A DNA stretch of 64,000 bases from Bernardetia sp042180575 (GCF_042180575.1 NZ_CP170094.1:5580001-5644000), one strand, 5' to 3'; positions 35,095 to 44,165 are shown, numbered from the stretch's first letter. Notes: generated by a model not told the origin, from the sequence alone. Numbers and translations: made by a program.

Positions 35095-35143
35095 CAAAAG
35101 TAACCTTTTATCTTCGACTAACCAAAAGTTAGTTACTTTATTT
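35095..35143. promoter_or_regulatory. Possible operator in the HxlR/NmrA intergenic region
   Basis: AGTAACCTTTT and AAAAGTTAGTTACT are partly inverse around AGTAAC/GTTACT. The site lies between the divergent regulator and its likely target gene, where an HxlR dimer might bind. Confidence 0.25.
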
Positions 35144-35181
35144 TAGTTTGTAAAATTAAATCACAGAAAAATAAGAAAGTC

Positions 35182-36069
35182 ATGAGCAAAATATTAATTA
35201 CAGGTGCGACAGGTGGACTAGGAAGCAATGTTGCAGAATTTTTAAAAGAAAAAATTGGAGCTACAAACATTGCCGTTTTGGTAAGAGATAAAAATGCTGA
35301 AAAAGCAAAACACTATCTTGAACAAGGTTTTGACATTCGTGTTGCTGATTATGACAATTTAGATGCTTTAAAAATTGCGTTTGCAAATATTGATATGCTT
35401 TATTTTGTGTCTGGAAGTGATATTAATAATCGCTTATCACAGCATGAAAATGTAGTCAATGCTGCTAAAGAAGTTGGAATAAAGCATATTCTTTATACAA
35501 GTACAGTAAGAAATGATGAAACGGAAAAATCGCCACTTCATCTTGTTGTTGATGCACATATTAAAACGGAGGAATGGATTAAAGAATCAGGAATTACTTA
35601 TACAATTCTTAGACATAACCTATATGCAGAAGTTGTTCCTATGTTCATCGGTTCGAAAGAGCAATTACAGGAAACTAAAACAGTTTATTTACCTACTGGC
35701 GATGGAAAAACAGCATTTGCTCTAAGAAAAGATTTTGCTGAAGCAGAAGCAATCATTTTGAATGAACCTGAAAAACATGCCAACAAAATTTATGAGTTTA
35801 ATGGAAGCAAGCTGATAACATTCAATGATATTGCTACTTATTTATCTGAAGTAATAGGTGAAACGATTAATTATGTTTCTCCAACAGTTCCAGAATTTGA
35901 AGCGACATTAAAATCTGTAGGTTTGCCAGCCGAAATTATTGGTATGACAACAGGTTTTAGTTTGGGAATAGCAAGTGGCGAGTTTGAGAAAACAAAAAGT
36001 GATTTGGAAACTATTTTAGGTAGAAAAACTCAAATTCTTTCTTCATTTATTAAAAAAATGTATAAATAA
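35182..36069 (+). CDS. NmrA-like NAD(P)H-binding oxidoreductase (quinone reductase type)
   Basis: A 295-residue atypical SDR protein. The nucleotide-binding loop is TGATGGLGSNVAEFL at residues 7-21; then VSGSDINNRLSQHENVV, TSTVRNDETEKSPLHLVVDAHIKTE and GITYTILRHNLYAEVVP. This is the pattern of QorB/YtfG-like NmrA proteins. Together with the divergent HxlR gene it forms a likely quinone- or aldehyde-stress pair, as is known for qorB/ytfG and hxlR-type genes (inference from family). Confidence 0.85.
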   Translation: MSKILITGATGGLGSNVAEFLKEKIGATNIAVLVRDKNAEKAKHYLEQGFDIRVADYDNLDALKIAFANIDMLYFVSGSDINNRLSQHENVVNAAKEVGIKHILYTSTVRNDETEKSPLHLVVDAHIKTEEWIKESGITYTILRHNLYAEVVPMFIGSKEQLQETKTVYLPTGDGKTAFALRKDFAEAEAIILNEPEKHANKIYEFNGSKLITFNDIATYLSEVIGETINYVSPTVPEFEATLKSVGLPAEIIGMTTGFSLGIASGEFEKTKSDLETILGRKTQILSSFIKKMYK

Positions 36070-36136
36070 TGAGTTATAAGTAATTGAGCTAAATTCATTT
36101 ACAACTTATTTATTAAGCATCTTTTTTAGAATGAAA

Positions 36137-36196
36137 CCCATAACTTTAGTTATGGGATAGTTTCTGCTCCTTTTCTCCCACGATTAAAATCGTGGG
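36137..36196. repeat. Two TTTA-loop hairpins
   Basis: CCCATAAC-TTTA-GTTATGGG (36137-36156) and CCCACGAT-TAAA-ATCGTGGG (36177-36196): same CCCA/TGGG base, different but fully paired stem tops, and loops that are reverse complements. The second is followed by TTTT and could terminate the NmrA-like gene. Confidence 0.65.
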
Positions 36197-36248
36197 TTTT
36201 GTTATATGTAATTCTGTCCAATTACTTATATTGAATTATCAAAATACT

Positions 36249-36408
36249 AGGGCAAACGCACGAAATTTTATTTTTTAAGAATTAGTTCAAGCGAGGAGGC
36301 TTAAACCAGTTTTTGTCTAATTCAAGCGTCCTCGCTTGAATTTTAAAACTAAAAAAATAGGTCAAAAAGAGTGTAAAATCACACATTTTATTTTCGTGCG
36401 TTTGCCCT
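36249..36408. mobile_element. 160-bp inverted-repeat element with an 11-bp flanking direct repeat
   Basis: Ends AGGGCAAACGCACGAAA (36249-36265) and its inverse (36392-36408). The flanks ATCAAAATACT (36238-36248) and ATCAAAATCCT (36409-36419) match at 10 of 11 positions and abut the ends, so they look like a target-site duplication. An inner inverted repeat TTCAAGCGAGGA/TCCTCGCTTGAA gives it a hairpin core. No coding capacity. The right flank also starts a hairpin (AAATCCTAAGT / ACTTAGGATTT) before ygiD. Confidence 0.75.
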
Positions 36409-36497
36409 ATCAAAATCCTAAGTTTTATAAAATGACTTAGGATTTTACCTACTTTATTTGTGTATTTTTCCTAAAATTGCTAATTATTGAATTTACA

Positions 36498-37385
36498 ATG
36501 ACTAGAAAAGACTTTTTAAAATCACTATTACTTTTACCATTATTAAGCACTTCCATGAAATTGAAAGAGTTAGATAAAATGACTTCATCGCTGAGTAAGA
36601 CAAGTAAAATGCCTGTATTATTTTTAGGTCATGGAAGTCCAATGAATGCTATTGAAGAAAACGAATTTGTTGTCTCATTCAGGCAATTAGGAAAAGATAT
36701 GGTGCGTCCTACTGCCATACTTTGTATATCAGCTCATTGGGAAACAAAAGGAACTTTTGTTACAGCTATGCAAAATCCACGTACTATTCATGATTTTGGA
36801 GGATTTCCAAGAGAGTTATTTGAGGTGCAATATCCAGCTAAAGGAAGTCCTGAATTAGCTCATGAAACAAAGAAAATAATTACCAAAACAGAAGTAGGTT
36901 TAGATGAAAAATGGGGACTTGACCATGGCGCATGGAGTGTAATCAAACATCTCTATCCAAATGCTGATATTCCTATTATCCAAATGAGTATTGATTATTC
37001 AAAACCTGCTCAATATCACTATGAGTTAGCCAAACAAATAGCTAGTTTGCGTGAAAAAGGAGTTTTAATTGTGGGCAGTGGAAATATAGTACATAATTTA
37101 AGATTAGTAGCTTGGGATAAATTGAATCAACCTTATGCTTTTGATTGGGCAACCGAAGCAAATGAAAATATCAAAAAATACATCTTAAATGATGACCACC
37201 AAAAACTTATCAATTTCAAATCACAAGGAAAAGCATTCGAACTAGCCATTCCAACTCCAGAACATTACTTGCCTATCATTTATACGTTAGCATTAAAAGA
37301 GGAAAATGACAAAATAGATATTTTTAATGATAAACCTATTGGTGGCTCGCTTACAATGACTTCAATAAAAATAGAAGCAAGTTAG
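36498..37385 (+). CDS. ygiD: 4,5-DOPA dioxygenase-like extradiol ring-cleavage enzyme (YgiD family)
   Basis: A 295-residue protein of the LigB/YgiD superfamily. The ATG at 36498 yields MTRKDFLKSLLLLPLLST, a hydrophobic, Tat-like or lipoprotein-free signal; a shorter start at Met 19 or 27 is possible and would remove it. Family motifs are FLGHGSPMNAIEE, ISAHWETKGTFVT, THDFGGFPRELFEVQYP-like residues (IHDFGGFPRELFEV), LDHGAWSVIKHLYP and GSGNIVHNLR. The His residues expected for metal binding are present. Real substrate unknown. A terminator follows. Confidence 0.88.
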   Translation: MTRKDFLKSLLLLPLLSTSMKLKELDKMTSSLSKTSKMPVLFLGHGSPMNAIEENEFVVSFRQLGKDMVRPTAILCISAHWETKGTFVTAMQNPRTIHDFGGFPRELFEVQYPAKGSPELAHETKKIITKTEVGLDEKWGLDHGAWSVIKHLYPNADIPIIQMSIDYSKPAQYHYELAKQIASLREKGVLIVGSGNIVHNLRLVAWDKLNQPYAFDWATEANENIKKYILNDDHQKLINFKSQGKAFELAIPTPEHYLPIIYTLALKEENDKIDIFNDKPIGGSLTMTSIKIEAS

Positions 37386-37402
37386 AATGACTTTTTATAA
37401 AA

Positions 37403-37444
37403 AAATACAGAATACAGTTTTTTGAGAAATTATATTCTGTATTT
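37403..37444 (+). terminator. Intrinsic terminator after ygiD
   Basis: AAATACAGAATA (37403-37414) pairs with TATTCTGTATTT (37433-37444). Same stem core as the hisIE terminator. T-run is short. Confidence 0.7.
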
Positions 37445-37455
37445 CTATTTCTTAG

Positions 37456-37649
37456 CAGGGCATGTTCATAAAAAATATATATTCTTGTAAATATGTTTAA
37501 TCAAGCAAATTATAGTATTTTTTTGACTTTGACAGTCCTTTCAGAAGGCTGTCAATAGTTGAAAAAATAAAGAGTTGTGGGTTAAACTATTGTCAGAGTT
37601 ATTTTGGATTACCAAAAACTACTGACAAAGTTTTTATGAACATGCCCTG
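37456..37649. mobile_element. 194-bp inverted-repeat element with a perfect 10-bp target duplication
   Basis: Ends CAGGGCATGTTCATAAAAA (37456-37474) and its exact inverse (37631-37649). TATTTCTTAG is present immediately outside both ends (37446-37455 and 37650-37659). The interior has a hairpin GACAG-t-CCTT-TCAG-AAGG-CTGTC at 37531-37553 and a loose inverted arm pair (ACTATTGTCAG / CTGACAA). No coding capacity. The insertion falls just behind the ygiD terminator. Ten-base duplications suggest an IS4-like transposase (inference). Confidence 0.8.
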
Positions 37650-37671
37650 TATTTCTTAGGAGTATAAAATG

Positions 37672-37927
37672 AATAAATTTACACTTTGAAAAATTCACGC
37701 ATTAATCAACAGGGTTTTAACCCTACTGTTTACCCACATCTTTTTTAGAACAAAAAATAGTAAATTTTGAATAAAAATTCAGTATTTGTAGGGAAAAGGC
37801 GTGCCTTTTCCCTACTCAAATTCGATATTTCGGCTTTTTTACTTCAAAAAAAGCAAGTTTCAGACTTGTGGGTAATTGATAGGGTTTTAACCCTGTTTTT
37901 ATAAATAGCTAAAAATGTAAATTTATT
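37672..37927. repeat. 256-bp nested palindromic element
   Basis: Ends AATAAATTTACACTTT (37672-37687) and AAAATGTAAATTTATT (37912-37927) are inverse at 15 of 16 positions. Inside, AGGGTTTTAACCCT occurs at 37711 and 37881, and the centre is the palindrome GTAGGGAAAAGGC-GT-GCCTTTTCCCTAC at 37788-37815. No coding capacity. Together with the element before it, it fills the 584-bp gap between ygiD and the symporter gene. Confidence 0.6.
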
Positions 37928-37969
37928 TTTTTAGTCTTCCTTACTTTATAATCTCCATTTTTCTAATTC

Positions 37970-39277
37970 TTATTCCCCATCTAATCGTTCATTTTCAGAT
38001 TTTGCCACTAAAAGAGAAACTGTTGCATCTCCTGTAACATTGACAACCGTTCGGCACATATCCAAAAGTCTGTCTACTCCCAAAATAAGATTAATTCCAT
38101 CAGAAGGAATTTTTGCCTGTTCCAAAACAATAACAAGCATCAAAATACCAGCCCCTGGAACAGCAGCAGCACCCACAGAAGCCAAAGTAGCTGTCAAGAC
38201 AATTCCAAGTTGTTGTACAATAGTCAAATCCATTCCATAAGCCTGAGCGATAAAGAGAGCTGCAACGCCTTGATACAAACTTGTACCGTCCATATTTACA
38301 GTTGCACCGACAGGTAGAACAAAACTTACAATTTCTTTGGGAACACCCAAAAATTTGTTCACTCTTTCCATCGTAACAGGCAAAGTAGCTGCACTAGAAC
38401 TGGTAGAAAATGCTAAAAGTTGAGCAGGCGCAATTCCTTGAAAAAACTGGAAGGGATTGTAACGAGCAAGAACCATCAAAACAACCACATAAAAAACGAC
38501 CATCAAAAATAGTCCTAAAATTACAGTCAAACAGTATAAACCAACTACCTTGAAAAGTTCGACTACTTTATTCAAATCTCCTTCTGCAAAATCTACAATC
38601 AAAAATGCAAGAAGCGCAAAGACACCATAAGGCGCAAAGAGCATTAGTATTTCTACTATTTTTATGACCAAATCATTGAGAGCATCAAATCCTTTTTTAA
38701 TAATCTCACCCTTTTTAAAATCAATCATTACTAAAGCGACACCAAACAAAACAGCAAAAAATATCACTTGAAGCATATTTTGATTGTTGGTAGCTGCTGC
38801 TACGACGTTATCAGGAACAATGTCGATGATAGGTTGCAATGGATTTGATTCTTTTACAGCTAATGCCTTTTCTTTGCTAGATTTTGTTTTGGCTTCATAT
38901 TTTTGAGCAAATTCGGCTCTTTTTTCTTCCGAAAATGCTTTACCAGGTTGAATTACATTTGCCAAAACAAGTCCAATAGTAATAGCTACTACTGTTGTAA
39001 TCAAATAAATGACTATTGTGCGAGTACCCAAACGAGAGAGTTTTGAAATATCACTCATACTTGCAATTCCCTGTATCAAAGAAATAAATACAAGAGGCAT
39101 TGCAATCATTTTTAATGAATTTACAAAAATCTTTCCCCATGGTTGAATCCAATCAGCAACAAAGCCACTCCAACCCATCAGAACGGCACTTATTCCGAAT
39201 ACGACACCGAGTATCATGCCAATAATAATTTGCCAATGTAGAGCGAGCTTAAAAGATTTTCTAGGGGATTCTTTCAT
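37970..39277 (-). CDS. Dicarboxylate/amino acid:cation symporter (DAACS family)
   Basis: A 435-residue transporter with the glutamate/dicarboxylate symporter fold. Recognisable are WGKIFVNSLKMIAMPLVFIS, the re-entrant serine-rich loop AFSTSSSAATLPVTME, VLPVGATVNMDGTSLYQGVAA and GILMLVIVLEQA, then RLLDMCRTVVNVTGD near the C-terminus. Substrate range (glutamate, aspartate, C4-dicarboxylates) is not fixed by sequence alone. Inner membrane, Na+- or H+-coupled. Stands alone. Confidence 0.95.
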   Translation of the reverse strand: MKESPRKSFKLALHWQIIIGMILGVVFGISAVLMGWSGFVADWIQPWGKIFVNSLKMIAMPLVFISLIQGIASMSDISKLSRLGTRTIVIYLITTVVAITIGLVLANVIQPGKAFSEEKRAEFAQKYEAKTKSSKEKALAVKESNPLQPIIDIVPDNVVAAATNNQNMLQVIFFAVLFGVALVMIDFKKGEIIKKGFDALNDLVIKIVEILMLFAPYGVFALLAFLIVDFAEGDLNKVVELFKVVGLYCLTVILGLFLMVVFYVVVLMVLARYNPFQFFQGIAPAQLLAFSTSSSAATLPVTMERVNKFLGVPKEIVSFVLPVGATVNMDGTSLYQGVAALFIAQAYGMDLTIVQQLGIVLTATLASVGAAAVPGAGILMLVIVLEQAKIPSDGINLILGVDRLLDMCRTVVNVTGDATVSLLVAKSENERLDGE

Positions 39278-39466
39278 GAGTGATAGTTTTGTAATAATGT
39301 TTTAGGTAATTAATTCGTCTAGAATTAAAATATAATTCAAATATAGTTGTGTTTCTCTTAAACAACAAATGAAGTTTGTTTTGGCTTTCAAAAAGCAAGT
39401 TGATTGTGAAAAATACTTTACTCCAGTTTACGCAGTATTTAATTTTTCTTTAAATTGGTTTGCCTA

Positions 39467-40444
39467 TTACTTTGTCTTTTCATTCGGATTATACGTACCA
39501 GGAGGGCTAAAAAGAACTTTAAATGCTTGTTTTGGAGAGCGTACTTTTCTTAAATCTTTTGCAATATCCACAAATTCATGAAAAACCAAACGAACAGGGT
39601 TTTTTGTATTAATAGGCACAGTAATTCCATATTTTGCTTCTTCTCCTTCGGGTTCGAAAGTACCAAAAATTCTGTCCCAAATAATAAAAGTAGAACCAAA
39701 ATTCTTATCTAAATAATGTTCATTTGTTCCGTGATGAACTCTGTGATGCGATGGTGTAACAAAAATATACTCAAACCAAATTGGCATTTTTCTGATTTGT
39801 TCGGTATGAATCCAAAACTGATTCAAAACAGCTATTTGATGACAGATAAAAAAGGTCAGAGGATGAAAACCCAAAAGAGCCACAGGAACAAAAAAGATAA
39901 CTTTAAGCTGCTGAACCCAAGAAAGACGAAAGGAAACCGTAAAATTATAATCTTCCGAAGAGTGATGTGTAACATGAGTAGCCCACCAAAAACGCTGACG
40001 ATGCGCCACACGATGCGCCCAATATCTACAAAAATCTAAAACAATAAAACAAAGAATAAATGACCACCAAGAAGGCTCAACATAAAGAGGAGAGATACTA
40101 AAAAAGAATAAAATGACACCAAATGTAAAAACTTTAGCAAGTGCTGTAGAAATAAGATTACCTAATCCTATCAAAACAGAAGGTAAAAAAGTGTGTTTGT
40201 TGTAAGTTTGTCGTTTATTTTGTTTTTCAGTACCATGCTCTTTTTTTTCTTTTCGTTCCAAATAATATTCTAAGGCTACCAAAGAAAGCATTACAGGAAC
40301 TGCCCAAACAATAATTTGAGGTAAATTCAAGTCATTGATTTGATTATTGAAAGTTTCTAAATTATCAAAATTAAAAATAGGTTTTTGAGTCAAGTTTACT
40401 AAAAGAGAGGATAAATAAAATAAAAAAACAGAAGAAAATAACAT
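39467..40444 (-). CDS. Sterol desaturase / fatty acid hydroxylase superfamily protein
   Basis: A 325-residue integral membrane diiron enzyme. The eight-His signature is complete in pattern: HRVAHRQRFWWATHVTHHSSEDYNF, then QFWIHTEQI and HRVHHGTNEHYLDKN. Several membrane segments precede it. Typical activity is hydroxylation or desaturation of a lipid substrate; which one is unknown. The gene is divergent from folC, with 196 nt between their starts. Confidence 0.87.
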   Translation of the reverse strand: MLFSSVFLFYLSSLLVNLTQKPIFNFDNLETFNNQINDLNLPQIIVWAVPVMLSLVALEYYLERKEKKEHGTEKQNKRQTYNKHTFLPSVLIGLGNLISTALAKVFTFGVILFFFSISPLYVEPSWWSFILCFIVLDFCRYWAHRVAHRQRFWWATHVTHHSSEDYNFTVSFRLSWVQQLKVIFFVPVALLGFHPLTFFICHQIAVLNQFWIHTEQIRKMPIWFEYIFVTPSHHRVHHGTNEHYLDKNFGSTFIIWDRIFGTFEPEGEEAKYGITVPINTKNPVRLVFHEFVDIAKDLRKVRSPKQAFKVLFSPPGTYNPNEKTK

Positions 40445-40563
40445 AAATATGTTTTTTGATAAAAAAATGAAGTAATTGTTAGACGAAATAATAATCTATA
40501 AATGCAAGTTACTATTTTTAAATCTTTTTGAGAAACAGCTTTTAAAAAAACATTTGATGTGCC

Positions 40564-40593
40564 TTGATTTAGTTGCTTTTCTAATTAAATTTG
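40564..40593 (+). promoter_or_regulatory. Likely folC promoter
   Basis: TTG (40564-40566), 19-nt spacer, TAAATTTG (40586-40593), followed after 47 nt by the TTG start of folC. Good match to the Bacteroidota consensus. Confidence 0.5.
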
Positions 40594-40640
40594 TCTTATC
40601 ATAATTAGAATCACAAACTCCTTAATTTATACTTTTTACT

Positions 40641-42086
40641 TTGCTAAATTATCAAGAAACCTTAGATTATCTTTTTGCACAACTTCCAATGTTTCAACGA
40701 GTAGGAGGAGCAGCTTATCGAAGCGATTTATCAACCATCAAAATTCTGTGTAAGCAGTTGGGCAACCCAGAGCAAAAATTTGATACCATTCATGTAGCAG
40801 GAACAAATGGAAAAGGTAGTACTTCGCACATGATAACCTCTGTTTTGCAAGCAGCAGGATACGATGTTGGACTTTATACATCGCCTCATCTCAAAAATTT
40901 TACAGAACGAATTAAACTAAACGGACAAGAAATCGAACAGGATTTTGTCATTGATTTTGTGGAAAAAATCAGAACTACAATTACTTCTATATCGCCTTCT
41001 TTTTTTGAAGTTACTGTCGCCATGGCATTTGAATATTTTGCGTATAAAAAAGTAGATATTGCTATTATTGAGGTCGGAATGGGGGGGAGATTGGATGCTA
41101 CGAATATAATTTCGCCTTTGATTTCTATTATTACAAATATTGGTTTTGACCATCAGCAGTTTTTGGGAGATACTTTACAAAAAATTGCAGCCGAAAAAGG
41201 GGGAATAATTAAACCAAATACACCAGTAATTATCAGTCAGAAGCAAGAAGAAACAACAGAAACCTTTAAAGAAATTGCTCAAAAAAACAATGCAGAACTT
41301 ATTTTTGCAACAGATAATTTTGAAGTAACTCCAACAATTTATAGTTATGATGATGATTCGAAAAAAAGTAATTTTGATATTTCTACTATAACAAATCACA
41401 AAAATTTAAACGCAACCGAATTGCTTTATCTTTACACAGATATAGAATTAGATTTGAAAGGAATTTATCAAAAACAGAATCTGGCAGGAGTTATTTGTGC
41501 CTTAGAAAAACTAAAAACCATTGAATCAAAAAGAAGAATACTCAAAGAAGTAGAAGTAGAACAAGAAAAGCAAAATCCATATTTTACTTTCACAGAAGAA
41601 AACCTAATTGAAGGACTAAAAAACGCAGCACAAAATACAGGATTAAAAGGGCGTTGGTACAAATTGAGCAAAGAAAATAAAAAACCAACAATAATTTGTG
41701 ATATTGCACACAATGAAGACGGAATAAGCCAAGTTATTTCTCAATTAAAGATAGAATTAGAGAAAGGAAAATATTCTACATTAAGAATAGTTTTTGGAGT
41801 TGTAAATGATAAAGATTTGGACAAAATTTTTACCCTTTTACAAACAAAACTTCAAGAAAAAATTACACAAAAAACAGTATTTTATTTCTGTAAACCTGAT
41901 ATTCCTCGTGGATTAGAAGTCAGTATTTTGAAAGTCAAAGCAAGTGGGTTTGATTTAGAAGGGCAAGTTTATGAAAGTGTAAATGATGCCCTAAAAGCTG
42001 CAAAAGAAGATTCTAGTTTAGGTAAAAATCAAAATGACTTTATTTATGTAGGAGGAAGTGCATTTGTAGTGGCAGAAGTAGTGTAG
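40641..42086 (+). CDS. folC: Bifunctional folylpolyglutamate synthase / dihydrofolate synthase
   Basis: Adds glutamates to folate. The 481-residue protein starts with TTG: the N-terminus LNYQETLDYLFAQLPMFQRVG fits the family exactly and the first ATG in frame (Met at PMFQRVG) would cut it. Family motifs are HVAGTNGKGSTSHM (P-loop), GLYTSPHLKNFTERI, EVGMGGRLDATNII, and FDHQQFLGDTLQKIAAEKGGIIK. The C-terminal domain has IICDIAHNEDGI. Terminator stem at 42107-42140. Dihydrofolate reductase folA lies far downstream (49.6 kb) and is not part of one operon. Confidence 0.95.
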   Translation: MLNYQETLDYLFAQLPMFQRVGGAAYRSDLSTIKILCKQLGNPEQKFDTIHVAGTNGKGSTSHMITSVLQAAGYDVGLYTSPHLKNFTERIKLNGQEIEQDFVIDFVEKIRTTITSISPSFFEVTVAMAFEYFAYKKVDIAIIEVGMGGRLDATNIISPLISIITNIGFDHQQFLGDTLQKIAAEKGGIIKPNTPVIISQKQEETTETFKEIAQKNNAELIFATDNFEVTPTIYSYDDDSKKSNFDISTITNHKNLNATELLYLYTDIELDLKGIYQKQNLAGVICALEKLKTIESKRRILKEVEVEQEKQNPYFTFTEENLIEGLKNAAQNTGLKGRWYKLSKENKKPTIICDIAHNEDGISQVISQLKIELEKGKYSTLRIVFGVVNDKDLDKIFTLLQTKLQEKITQKTVFYFCKPDIPRGLEVSILKVKASGFDLEGQVYESVNDALKAAKEDSSLGKNQNDFIYVGGSAFVVAEVV

Positions 42087-42106
42087 AGTAGCTTAATTTG
42101 AGCAAA

Positions 42107-42143
42107 AAAATACTCATACAATTCAATGTATGAGTATTTTTTT
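42107..42143 (+). terminator. Strong intrinsic terminator, bidirectional
   Basis: AAAATACTCATACA (42107-42120), six-nt loop, TGTATGAGTATTTT (42127-42140), T-run. It lies between convergent folC and the DUF2383 gene. Confidence 0.8.
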
Positions 42144-42173
42144 GAAAAACTTAATTTTCATAGATTCTAATCT

Positions 42174-42635
42174 CTAGCTTTGTGCTTCTTCTGCGTGTTC
42201 GATAGTTTCCATTCTTTTCCATATTGTATAACGAGCATCTTGCAACACTTTAACTGATGAAATTGGCATTTCAGTTTTGTTCTTCAAAACATCATCCATT
42301 TCGTCTAAGATATATTTTTCACCACGCTCACATTCTTCTAAAATAGATTCTGTGTTGTCAGATGATAAAATTGCTTTAAAGTCTAGCCAAAATTTGTGTA
42401 CAGAACCTAAAGCTGTTCCGTCAGTTCTACCTTGAGTTACAGCAGGTGTCCCCAAAGCAACTAATTCTTGGTTGATGGCATTCAGGATACCTTCACGTTC
42501 TTTGGCAAATGTTGTAAATAATGATTTTAGATGAGGCGCATCAACTCGCTGAGCTGCATCTTTATAGCCTTGTACTCCGTCGATACATAATTCTGCAATG
42601 TCTTTTAAATACTCTCTTGTTTTGTCGGTATTCAT
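42174..42635 (-). CDS. PA2169-like four-helix-bundle protein (DUF2383)
   Basis: A 153-residue, all-helical protein. Its sequence order YLKDIAELCIDGVQGYKDAAQ, HLKSLFTTFAKEREGILNAI, and EECERGEKYILDEMDDVL matches PA2169/DUF2383 proteins, a ferritin-like bundle. Role unknown; often regarded as stress-associated. Leftwards, alone. Confidence 0.85.
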   Translation of the reverse strand: MNTDKTREYLKDIAELCIDGVQGYKDAAQRVDAPHLKSLFTTFAKEREGILNAINQELVALGTPAVTQGRTDGTALGSVHKFWLDFKAILSSDNTESILEECERGEKYILDEMDDVLKNKTEMPISSVKVLQDARYTIWKRMETIEHAEEAQS

Positions 42636-42879
42636 AATGAATTAAAAATTTAGATTAAAAAATAATATTATTTAAAATATTGTAATGATAAAAGTAATTT
42701 TTATATTGATAAAATTTTGATATAGCAATATGAAAATTACACTATAACAACACGAGTATTAGGAAAATGTTTGTTATAATTGAAGTTTTTCTATAAAAAT
42801 CATTTTTTGCTAGAAATTTAATAAAAAACTATGTATTTTGAACTCTACTGCATAAACTATTCTAAACTTTATTCCTCTT

Positions 42880-43635
42880 ATGTTCCAAAACTTTTTAAAC
42901 TCCCTGCTTTTTACTTTTTGTATATTCTTGTTTTTTTGTTGTAGCACTGTTAAAACGACAGATAAAGAAGGGACCAATAAAAAAATAAATTATCTTGCTT
43001 TAGGAGATTCTTATACAATCGGAGAGAGTGTCAAGATAAGAGAACGTTATCCTGTTCAGCTTGTCGAAAAAATAGAGTTTTTATCAAAAAATGAAACAAA
43101 TAAGGAGGATGAAAAAAACAGAATTTACTTTGAAGAACCTCAAATTATAGCCAAAACAGGCTGGACATGCGAAGAACTTTTGACAGCCATTCGTTTGGAA
43201 GAACAAAAAAATGAACTCAAACAAAAATATGATATTGTTTCTCTTTTGATTGGTGTCAATGACCAATATAGAAATTATGATAGTACAAAATATGAACAGC
43301 GTTTTGAAAAAATATTACAAAAAGCCATTAGTTTGGCAGGAAAAGATGCCTCAAAAGTATTTGTGATTTCAATTCCAGATTGGGGAGTTACAGACTATGC
43401 CAAAAATAAAAAAATTGATGCCCAAAAAGTAGCTACCGAAATTGATTATTATAATAAAATAAATAAACAAATAGCATTGAAACACAAAGTGGATTATTTT
43501 GATATAACTCCTATTTCAAGAAAAGCTACTTCTGATAAAGATTTGATTGCAAAAGACGGTTTGCATCCATCGGCAGACATGTATAAAGCGTGGGTAAAAC
43601 TAATGGCTGAGGATGTTTTGAAAATGATAAAATAA
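42880..43635 (+). CDS. SGNH/GDSL-type hydrolase, lipoprotein
   Basis: A 251-residue predicted lipoprotein (lipobox FFCC around residue 20). The SGNH blocks are ALGDSYTIGESVKIRERYP (Ser nucleophile), SLLIGVNDQYRN (Asn block) and AKDGLHPSADMYKAW (Asp-His pair). It should act as a lipase or esterase, with a periplasmic or surface location. Followed by a bidirectional terminator. No partner gene is obvious. Confidence 0.9.
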   Translation: MFQNFLNSLLFTFCIFLFFCCSTVKTTDKEGTNKKINYLALGDSYTIGESVKIRERYPVQLVEKIEFLSKNETNKEDEKNRIYFEEPQIIAKTGWTCEELLTAIRLEEQKNELKQKYDIVSLLIGVNDQYRNYDSTKYEQRFEKILQKAISLAGKDASKVFVISIPDWGVTDYAKNKKIDAQKVATEIDYYNKINKQIALKHKVDYFDITPISRKATSDKDLIAKDGLHPSADMYKAWVKLMAEDVLKMIK

Positions 43636-43663
43636 ATTCAGAATTGAAAACTATAAAAAAAAC

Positions 43664-43698
43664 GGTTTCGAATATAATTATTCGAAACCATTTTTTTT
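43664..43698 (+). terminator. Intrinsic terminator, bidirectional
   Basis: GGTTTCGAATA (43664-43674), loop TAAT, TATTCGAAACC (43679-43689), T-run; A-run on the other side serves the convergent PrcB-like gene. Confidence 0.8.
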
Positions 43699-43715
43699 GC
43701 TTTTTAGCAGCTATT

Positions 43716-44165
43716 TTACTTTGTCATTTGTTCAAAAATAATTTCTTTATTTGTTTTTTTGATAGTTACAGCGTGCATAGGATACGTCAGAGCCATAATA
43801 AGCATGGCATCTTTTGGAGGGTCTGTTTCTTCATAAAAAACTGTTATTTTATCCTTTGTTTCGAAGATTTTTTTGATTTCTATATCAAAACCACCTGTGT
43901 TTTTCATTCCAGCCATTACCATCAAAAGCGTATTTTTGTCATAATCCACTTCTAAAAGTTCTTTCGGCATATTATTATTATTAGCCACTTCAAAATCGTT
44001 CAAACCCTCCTTGTTTTGAACTACTTTTGAGCCTTCGGTTTCACTGCCCAAAGACATGGTTTTGAAAGTCGTTTCAAAAGAAATAGAATCAGTATTTTGT
44101 TTTTTAGTTGATTTACAAGACGAAAATGATAAAAATAAAGAAATACATAAAAAAATAAATTTCAT
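43716..44165 (-). CDS. PrcB C-terminal-like lipoprotein
   Basis: A 149-residue lipoprotein (lipobox SFSSC at residue 17). The segment DYDKNTLLMVMAGMKNTGGFDIEI followed by FYEETDPPKDAMLIMALTYPMHAVTIKK resembles PrcB-type protease-complex subunits (GG-Y-I-I-x and -E-P-), but the match rests on memory only. Could be a periplasmic accessory protein. Convergent with the GDSL gene. Confidence 0.6.
   Translation of the reverse strand: MKFIFLCISLFLSFSSCKSTKKQNTDSISFETTFKTMSLGSETEGSKVVQNKEGLNDFEVANNNNMPKELLEVDYDKNTLLMVMAGMKNTGGFDIEIKKIFETKDKITVFYEETDPPKDAMLIMALTYPMHAVTIKKTNKEIIFEQMTK

Noticed and set aside
43644..43955. Rightward frame antisense to the PrcB-like gene
   Set aside because: Cysteine- and phenylalanine-rich translation typical of the opposite strand of a lipoprotein gene.
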